Assembly: GCA_035519675.1 (NCBI GenBank)
Contig: DATIWB010000055.1
Coordinates: forward strand, 5,421 to 69,420
Origin: RPRB01 sp035519675
GTDB taxonomy: Bacteria; Myxococcota; Myxococcia; Myxococcales; Myxococcaceae
Direction: 5' to 3'
Length of the DNA: 64,000 bases
A program made the translations under genes and the position numbers. Below are positions 59,071-64,000 of the stretch, one piece after another; the first letter of the stretch is position 1; the number at the start of each line of letters is the position of its first letter. The notes beneath the pieces were generated by a model. That model made no database searches, had not been told where the DNA came from, and saw only the letters and a program-made list of their open reading frames with translations.

Positions 59071-60387
59071 CTAGCACGGGCCGCGCCGACGCGCCGGACT
59101 TGCGGGGGCCTGCCGTCTACTCCCGCGGCCAGGAGTGGCGCCGCCACACTCTCGCAGACGCTCCTCGAGGAAGCGCCGCTCGCCGTCGTTCCGGGCGCTC
59201 CGCAGCGCGGCGCGGAAATGCCGGGCGGCGGCGGTGGTGTCACCGAGCCGCAGCTCCAGCGTCGCGAGCGCGGCGGGGTAGAACGGGTACTCCGCGAGGC
59301 GTTCGACGCCCTCGATCTCCCGCAGCGCCTCGAGCCCGCGCTGCGGACCCTCGGCCTCGGCCAGCGCCACCGCCCGGTTGAGCGCCACCACCGGGGAGGG
59401 GCGAATCCGGAGCAGAGCGTCGTAGAGCCCCACGATGTCCTGCCAGGGCGTCTGCTCCGCGCTGGGGGCCAGGGCATGGGTCGCGGCGATGGCCGCCTCG
59501 AGGTGGTACTCGGAGACGACCTCACCGCGAGCGGACGCCTCGAGCAGCTCCAGCCCGCGGGCAATGAGCCGGGCGTCCCACCGGCTCCGGTCCTGGCGGG
59601 CGAGGTCGGTGAGGGCACCCGCTTCGTCCACCCGGGCAGGGAGCCGCGCCGCGTGCAGACACATCAGCGCGGCCAGGGCGTGGGTGGCCGGGGTCGCCGC
59701 CGGCGTGTGGTCCACCAGCAGGGCGACCAGCCGCATCGCCTCGCGGCAGAGATCGAGCCGCACCACCGCATCGGGGCAGGCGCCGTGGTAACCCTCGCTG
59801 AACAGCAGATAGAGCGCCCGGAGGACGGCCGCGAGCCGGGCATCGAAGTCGCCCGCCCCGAGCTCGAAGAGCCTCGCCGAGCCGGAGAGCACCTTCTTCG
59901 CCCGGGTGAGCCGCTTCTCCATCGCGGCCCGCGAGACGAGGAACGCCCCGGCCACTTCCTGGGCCGAGAAGCCGCAGAGCAGCGAAAGCACCAGGGCGAC
60001 CTGTGCGTCCTCGGCGATGTCCGGATGACTGCAAGAAAACATCATCCGCAGCTCGTCGTCGGCGAGCGCCGCGGGGAGACGGCCGTACGACTCCGGGCCG
60101 GGCACCTCCCCGTCCTCGAGGCGGCCGATCTCCGGGGCGAACCTGCGTGCGGTGCGCTCCCGGCGGAGCGAGCTGATGGCCCGATTCCGGGCCGCGGTCA
60201 TCAACCAGGCGGAGGGGTTGTCCGGGAGCCCCCGGAAGGCCCACACCTCGACCGCCGAGGCGAGCGTCTCCTGCACCGCGTCCTCCACCAGCGCCAGATG
60301 CTGCACGCCGAGGACCCGGGTCAGCGTCGCCACCAGCCGGCCCGACTCGCGGCGGAAGAAGTGCTCGTCGGGCGCCGTCGCGTTCAC
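59071..60387 (-). CDS. ECF42-like RNA polymerase sigma factor (large, with C-terminal extension)
   Basis: 438 residues from a GTG at 60387 that overlaps the YCII gene's stop (GTGA); a longer ATG frame to 60441 would run well into that gene. Region 2 (LVEDAVQETLASAVEVWAF, PSAWLMTAARNRAISSLRR) and region 4 (LLCGFSAQEVAGAFLV, AAMEKRLTRAKKVL) are typical ECF. The C-terminal 250 residues form the helical DUF6596-type extension of this group (RALYLLFSEGYHG). Such factors pair with small DGPF/YCII proteins rather than anti-sigma factors, exactly as seen here. Confidence 0.93.
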   Translation of the reverse strand: MNATAPDEHFFRRESGRLVATLTRVLGVQHLALVEDAVQETLASAVEVWAFRGLPDNPSAWLMTAARNRAISSLRRERTARRFAPEIGRLEDGEVPGPESYGRLPAALADDELRMMFSCSHPDIAEDAQVALVLSLLCGFSAQEVAGAFLVSRAAMEKRLTRAKKVLSGSARLFELGAGDFDARLAAVLRALYLLFSEGYHGACPDAVVRLDLCREAMRLVALLVDHTPAATPATHALAALMCLHAARLPARVDEAGALTDLARQDRSRWDARLIARGLELLEASARGEVVSEYHLEAAIAATHALAPSAEQTPWQDIVGLYDALLRIRPSPVVALNRAVALAEAEGPQRGLEALREIEGVERLAEYPFYPAALATLELRLGDTTAAARHFRAALRSARNDGERRFLEERLRECGGATPGRGSRRQAPASPARRRGPC

Positions 60388-60731
60388 ATCTGCCGGATGG
60401 GCCGGACCTCGACCATCCCTCCGTACGTCAGGACCGGGCATCTGGAAGCGACGGCCCGCGCCTCGGCCAGATCCCGGGTCTGCACCACGCTGTAGCCGAT
60501 CAGGATGTCCTTCGACTCGGCGTACGGTCCGTCGTGCACGGTGCCCCCTCCGTCCTTCACCACCGCCCCGCCCATCTCCAGCGGGTGACCCAGGGCCCTG
60601 AGGTGTCCCTTGGCCTCGAGCTCGCCGAACCAGGCCCTCCAGCGCTCCAGGCGCTCCTGCATTCGCTGCGGCGAGTCGGGCATGTCCGGCGAATCAGCCG
60701 GCAGACGGTACAGCAAGAGGAAGTCACTCAT
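60384..60731 (-). CDS. DGPF/YCII-related protein
   Basis: 115 residues. The sequence includes GGTVHDGPYAESKDILIGYS, the DGPF motif (here DGPY) of the YCII-related family, preceded by a helical half with ERWRAWFGELEAKGHL. These proteins are the usual genomic partners of ECF42 sigma factors. Their role is unclear. The start ATG at 60731 overlaps the SRPBCC gene's stop (ATGA), and its own stop overlaps the sigma gene's start (GTGA), so the three genes are tightly linked. Confidence 0.92.
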   Translation of the reverse strand: MSDFLLLYRLPADSPDMPDSPQRMQERLERWRAWFGELEAKGHLRALGHPLEMGGAVVKDGGGTVHDGPYAESKDILIGYSVVQTRDLAEARAVASRCPVLTYGGMVEVRPIRQM

Positions 60732-61333
60732 CGCCCGCTCCCCTCCTGGTCACGCACCACCCGGTTGTACGCTTGGAGCCAGCCGAGCATGCGCTCCCAG
60801 CCAAAGGCGTGCTCGGAGGCGGCCTGGTCCAGCCCCTGGAAGCCCTCGTGCACGACGGTCAGGCGAGTTCCCGCTCCCCGTGTGGCGAGGGCGTAGGTGA
60901 CGGTGGTGTCCCGGCGCCCGAGCGTGGGGTGGTCGAGGTGGTACCGGCGGGTCTGGACGATGCGGCCGGGCAGGTCGAGCTCGAGGAACTCGCCGCTGGC
61001 GGGAAACCGCGGGCCCCCGGTCATGCAGACCATCACCCGCCAGGTCCCGCCGACGCGGAGGTCTGCGCTCCACTCCTCCATCCGGTAGACCTCCGGCGAG
61101 CCCCACCAGCGCTCCGTCTCCGCAGTGACCAGCATCCGCCACGCCCGTTCCGGGGGACAGACGACGTCCACCGTGGCGGTCACGGTGCCGCTCGCCGGGT
61201 CGATGGTGGCGTGCGGCGGCGCATCGGCCAGTGGCTCGGCGAGCTGTCCCACGGGTTTCCTGGTCAGCGGCGGCTGCAGGCCGGAACGCCGGGCTGCCGG
61301 TCGCCTCTTCGGGAGTGGCGTGTCGGATCTCAT
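60728..61333 (-). CDS. SRPBCC (AHSA1-like) domain protein
   Basis: 201 residues from the ATG at 61333. After a basic, probably disordered N-terminal 50 residues the START/SRPBCC fold is visible: VTATVDVVCPPERAWRMLVTA, TERWWGSPEVYRMEEW, GGTWRVMVCM and the C-terminal helix HAFGWERMLGWLQAY. Such proteins bind hydrophobic ligands or chaperones and often accompany ArsR-type or ECF42-type regulators. It is the first gene of the SRPBCC-YCII-sigma set. The ArsR gene 153 bases upstream reads the same way. Confidence 0.88.
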   Translation of the reverse strand: MRSDTPLPKRRPAARRSGLQPPLTRKPVGQLAEPLADAPPHATIDPASGTVTATVDVVCPPERAWRMLVTAETERWWGSPEVYRMEEWSADLRVGGTWRVMVCMTGGPRFPASGEFLELDLPGRIVQTRRYHLDHPTLGRRDTTVTYALATRGAGTRLTVVHEGFQGLDQAASEHAFGWERMLGWLQAYNRVVRDQEGSGR

Positions 61334-61486
61334 GATGCCAGGGAGACGTTCGAGCCGGCTCGTGCCGGACATGGCTCGTCTGGAGTACGGACCAGGGCCC
61401 GCATTTCCCGTTCAAGAACGGAGGTCCGGGAAGGGCTCGGCGCAGCCCGCGCTTTCGTTGAAGACGAGGCCCGGTGGAGCCGGACT

Positions 61487-61840
61487 TCACAGGTTCCTTC
61501 GAAGCTCCAGGAGAAACCTGGAGAGGCGCCGCGCGTCCCGCCGGTAGAACGTCCACTGCTTGATCCGCTTCGCCCGGACCAGGCCGGACCGGACCAGCAG
61601 ACGCATGTGCTCGCTGACCGTCGGCTGGCTGAGCCCCAGCTTCTCGGCGATGAGGAGGCCGCAGACACCGTCGTCCTCCAGGTCTCCGTCCACCTGGGGG
61701 CGAAAGTGCCGCGTCGGCTCCTTGAGCCAGCGGAGGATCTGCAGCCGGCGGTCGTTGTCCAGCGCCCGGAGGGCGTCGAGCAGCCCGGGGCCTCGCTCCT
61801 CGGCCGGCTCCGCGGACCTCCGGCGGGCGGCTCGGCTCAC
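61487..61840 (-). CDS. ArsR-family transcriptional regulator
   Basis: 117 residues from a GTG that overlaps the RidA gene's stop (GTGA). A winged helix-turn-helix covers about residues 20-105: LLDALRALDNDRRLQILRWL, then SQPTVSEHMRLLVRSGLV and a wing in KQWTFYRRD. Metal-binding cysteine pairs of classical ArsR sensors are missing; a single Cys sits in DDGVCGLLIAEKL, so the signal is probably not arsenic or zinc. ArsR-type regulators beside SRPBCC proteins are common, so the adjacent SRPBCC gene is a plausible target. Confidence 0.9.
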   Translation of the reverse strand: MSRAARRRSAEPAEERGPGLLDALRALDNDRRLQILRWLKEPTRHFRPQVDGDLEDDGVCGLLIAEKLGLSQPTVSEHMRLLVRSGLVRAKRIKQWTFYRRDARRLSRFLLELRRNL

Positions 61841-62217
61841 GTCCGGCGGTCCGCGACCGTCATCTCGATCTCCACCGCGGCACCCACCGGCAGCTCGCGG
61901 ACGGCGACGGTGGTGCGGGCGGGAAACGGCTGCCGGAAGTACCGGGCGTAGACCTCGTTCATCGCCGCGAAGGACTCCATGCTGGTGAGGTACACGCCGA
62001 CGCGGAGCACCTCGTCGAGCGAGGAGCCGATCGATTCGAGGAGAGCGCGGATGTTGTCCAGCGTCCTCGCGGTCTGCGCGGCCACGTCGCCCGGGATGAG
62101 CCGCCCGGTGGCCGGATCCAGGCCCACCTGGCCGCTGAGATAGATGACCCCGGGACCGCGCACTCCCGCGGAGAACGGAAGGCCGGTGGGCCGCTCACCC
62201 TGAATCGCCTCTCGCAT
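61837..62217 (-). CDS. ridA: RidA-family enamine/imine deaminase
   Basis: 126 residues from the ATG at 62217, which has GAGGAG about 6 bases upstream; a TTG at 62235 that overlaps the upstream gene's stop is a weaker alternative. RidA signature: GVIYLSGQVGLDPATG, AAQTARTLDNIRALLE and the C-terminal ARTTVAVRELPVGAAVEIEM, with the conserved Arg that binds the substrate carboxylate. RidA hydrolyses the reactive 2-aminoacrylate or enamine released by PLP dehydratases. The adjacent threonine/serine dehydratase gene makes that substrate, so the pairing is functionally coherent. Confidence 0.93.
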   Translation of the reverse strand: MREAIQGERPTGLPFSAGVRGPGVIYLSGQVGLDPATGRLIPGDVAAQTARTLDNIRALLESIGSSLDEVLRVGVYLTSMESFAAMNEVYARYFRQPFPARTTVAVRELPVGAAVEIEMTVADRRT

Positions 62218-62231
62218 CGCACTCTCCTCGC

Positions 62232-63170
62232 TCAACGTTCGAAATCGACTGCGCTGGTGTTCCCGCCGCTCACCACGATGCCCACCCGCTCGCCGGGCCG
62301 GGTCCGCACCTTGCCCGAGAGCAGCGCGGAGAAGGCGGCCGCACCACCAGGCTCCGCCACCACCCGGAGCAGCTCCCAGAGCTTCCGCTGGGCCGCCCGG
62401 ATGTCGGCGTCGCTCACCAGCACCACCTCCGCCACGGTGTCACGGAGGATGGGGAAGTTCCGCTCGCCGATGCGGCGGGGAGCCAGGCTGTCGGCGGCGA
62501 TGCTGCCCACCTCGGCGTCCACCGGCCCGCCCGCCTCCAGCGCGCGGGTGAGCGTGGGCGCGCCCTCGGGCTCCACGCCGACCAGCCGGATCCGGCCTCC
62601 GTACCAGGATGCGATTCCGGAGAGGAGGCCGCCCCCTCCGACGCCCACCAGCACGGTGTCGAGCTCCGCGGCCTGCGCCTCCAGCTCGAGGCCCAGGGTG
62701 CCCTGCCCGAGGATGGTCTCCTCCTGGTCGAAGGCATGGATGGCGAGCGCCTCGGTCTGCTGCAGCCACGCCTCGCTGCCGGCCAGCGCCTCGGCGTAGG
62801 AGTCGCCCCCCACCACCAGGTCCGCCCCGTAGCTCCGGATCCGGTCGATCTTCGCCGGGGAGGCGATCCGGGGGACGAAGATCTTCGCCGGGACGCCGTG
62901 GTGCCTCGCCGCGAACGCCACCGCCACCCCGTGGTTCCCTCCCGAGGCGGCCACCACCCCGGCCGTGGGCACCTGGCGCAGCGCGAGGTTGGCGAAGGCG
63001 CCTCGGACCTTGAAGGACCCGGAGTGCTGGAGGAGCTCGAGCTTGAGCGTGACCTGCCGCCCCGGGATGCCGACCTCGTCGCCGGCCAGGGTGACCACCG
63101 GGGTGCGGCGCACGTTCCGGCGGATCGCCTCCTCGGTGGCGAGGATCCGCGGCCGGAGATCGGGGCTCAT
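62232..63170 (-). CDS. threonine/serine dehydratase, PLP-dependent
   Basis: 312 residues from the ATG at 63170; the open frame to 63275 is low-complexity. The fold type II PLP enzyme family is recognised by LKLELLQHSGSFKVRGAF with the Schiff-base lysine, ASGGNHGVAVAFAARHHG, and the phosphate-binding GVGGGGLLSGIASW. The enzyme converts threonine or serine to an enamine that becomes 2-oxobutyrate or pyruvate. It lacks the C-terminal ACT-like regulatory domain of biosynthetic IlvA, so it is probably the catabolic type. RidA follows after 14 bases. Confidence 0.93.
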   Translation of the reverse strand: MSPDLRPRILATEEAIRRNVRRTPVVTLAGDEVGIPGRQVTLKLELLQHSGSFKVRGAFANLALRQVPTAGVVAASGGNHGVAVAFAARHHGVPAKIFVPRIASPAKIDRIRSYGADLVVGGDSYAEALAGSEAWLQQTEALAIHAFDQEETILGQGTLGLELEAQAAELDTVLVGVGGGGLLSGIASWYGGRIRLVGVEPEGAPTLTRALEAGGPVDAEVGSIAADSLAPRRIGERNFPILRDTVAEVVLVSDADIRAAQRKLWELLRVVAEPGGAAAFSALLSGKVRTRPGERVGIVVSGGNTSAVDFER

Positions 63171-63379
63171 GGACGCCAGACTGACATCGTCGCTTGGCGA
63201 AGTCCCGATACAGCGCCCGGGGGCTCGCGCCGGAACAGACGCTGCCCGGGCACGGACGAGCGGGCTCACCCGCAACCGGAGCAGAGGTGCAGGCGCTCAC
63301 GACGCAGCGTGGCGTGGGCCCCCACCGACACGCCGCACCTCGAGACCCGCGTGGAGCGCCAGGCCGAGCGAGCGGCGGG

Positions 63380-64000
63380 CTAGAGCGGGCGCGAGAGCGC
63401 CTCCCGTGCTCCGAGCGCCGCCCGCGCCATCGCCTCGCGGCCATGCTCCAGGCGGAAGGGACCCACCCTCGGCAGCCCCTGGATGGCGATGACCTGCATG
63501 TCTTTCCGCTCCGGGATGCGCAGCGCGGGGCTGGCCTCCCGTCGCCACGGCGAGCGGGAGGTGAGGTGGTGGTAGAGCACCCGCTCGCTGGCGCTGGCGC
63601 CCGCCATCCCGGGACGGTCGAGTACGCCACCGTCGAGGTAGAGGCGACGGCCGATCCGCACCGGCTGCAACAGGACCGGGAAGGCACAGGAGGCGTGAAT
63701 CGCCCTCGCCAGCGGGCCGGTGCGCAGGACCGCCGTCCGTCGGCCCAGCAGGTCGTAGACCGAGAGCACCAGCGGAACCCGACACTCCTCGAGCGTCTTC
63801 ACTGGCGTGAGGCGCTCCAGGTGGGCGCGGAACAGACCGCCCCGAAGGAGGCCGAGGCCGGGCCGGACGTCCCAGAAGTGCTCGCGCCGGAGCGCCAGCA
63901 GCTCCTCGCGGATGCGGGATGCAGGAACTCCCGCCGCCCAGAGCCCACCGACCAGCGCGCCGGCGCTGGAGCCGGCGATGCGCGCCGGGAGGAGACCCTC
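63380..64000 (-). CDS. patatin-like phospholipase, N-terminal part outside window
   Basis: 206 residues in view, cut by the window end; the frame is open at base 64000. The nucleophile elbow ARIAGSSAGALVGGLWAAG carries the GxSxG serine, and RRLYLDGGVLDRPG supplies the Asp of the Ser-Asp dyad (D-G-G). The HASCAFPVLLQPVRIG and RGGLFRAHLERLTP segments match bacterial patatins such as RssA. These are lipid acyl hydrolases acting on phospholipids. The oxyanion GGGxRG motif should lie just beyond the window. The preceding 209 bases, 63171-63379, show nothing recognisable. Confidence 0.9.
   Translation of the reverse strand, partial: EGLLPARIAGSSAGALVGGLWAAGVPASRIREELLALRREHFWDVRPGLGLLRGGLFRAHLERLTPVKTLEECRVPLVLSVYDLLGRRTAVLRTGPLARAIHASCAFPVLLQPVRIGRRLYLDGGVLDRPGMAGASASERVLYHHLTSRSPWRREASPALRIPERKDMQVIAIQGLPRVGPFRLEHGREAMARAALGAREALSRPL

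Overview
The window is about 64 kb of very GC-rich chromosomal DNA. Genes are tightly packed and often join by four-base stop/start overlaps. Lipoproteins, outer-membrane barrels, a Ser/Thr kinase, unusual sigma factors and GTG/TTG starts are common. Together with the order rsfS-rlmH-gpmI-comF, this suggests a member of the Myxococcota, perhaps Anaeromyxobacter-like. That placement is inference; no rRNA, tRNA or other taxonomic marker was found. I saw no phage, insertion sequence, CRISPR array or integrase.

The main result is three selenoprotein genes in which a TGA interrupts a recognisable protein and should be read as selenocysteine. (1) 10574-10798 is a 74-residue SelW/Rdx protein with a CxxU motif. 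(2) 21604-22578 (minus) is a DedA-type membrane protein fused to a rhodanese domain whose active site reads C-S-U-P. (3) 33159-36284 (minus) is the catalytic subunit of a respiratory formate dehydrogenase, with V-U-H-G at residue 194. The second and third have a clear SECIS-like hairpin 14 and 11 nt after the UGA. Ordinary ORF calling misses the first and truncates or splits the other two. No selA, selB, selD or tRNA-Sec gene was seen, so the decoding machinery must lie elsewhere.

Layout. 1-6.4 kb: M20 peptidase (cut by the window edge), a palindrome cluster, lipoprotein, YihY protein, radA, PAP2 phosphatase and NUDIX hydrolase. 6.5-9.6 kb: a fetAB-like exporter, a serine hydrolase, a probable deacetylase remnant and a TPR protein. 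9.6-14.7 kb: rsfS, rlmH (apparently starting at CTG), selW, a membrane acyltransferase, gpmI, a second palindrome cluster and comF. 14.7-30.8 kb: a large TPR/DUF3857/transglutaminase protein, an ABC permease, hemerythrin, the DedA-rhodanese selenoprotein, a DsbD-like reductase with a redoxin, an O-methyltransferase/LysR pair and small unknowns.

30.8-36.3 kb (minus) is a formate dehydrogenase operon, fdnG-fdnH-fdnI-fdhE: a Tat-exported molybdenum/tungsten selenoenzyme, an iron-sulfur subunit, a membrane cytochrome b and an assembly factor. 36.5-39.9 kb (minus) is a phnDCE-type importer whose permease is a tandem fusion. 40-51 kb holds a barrel protein, GST, cyclopropane fatty acid synthase, a DUF1501/DUF1800 pair, an MRJP-like protein beside a cytochrome b/molybdopterin oxidoreductase pair, a tautomerase and mmsA.

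51.1-58.1 kb is a co-directional envelope and signalling cluster: small lipoprotein, di-iron ferritin-like protein, YceI protein, CxxCH-containing barrel, second barrel, cupredoxin-like protein, then a zinc-finger Ser/Thr kinase overlapping a sigma-factor gene. 58.1-64 kb (mostly minus) has a cation-efflux protein, an ECF42-like sigma factor with its DGPF/YCII partner and an SRPBCC protein, an ArsR-RidA-threonine dehydratase set, and a patatin cut by the window end.
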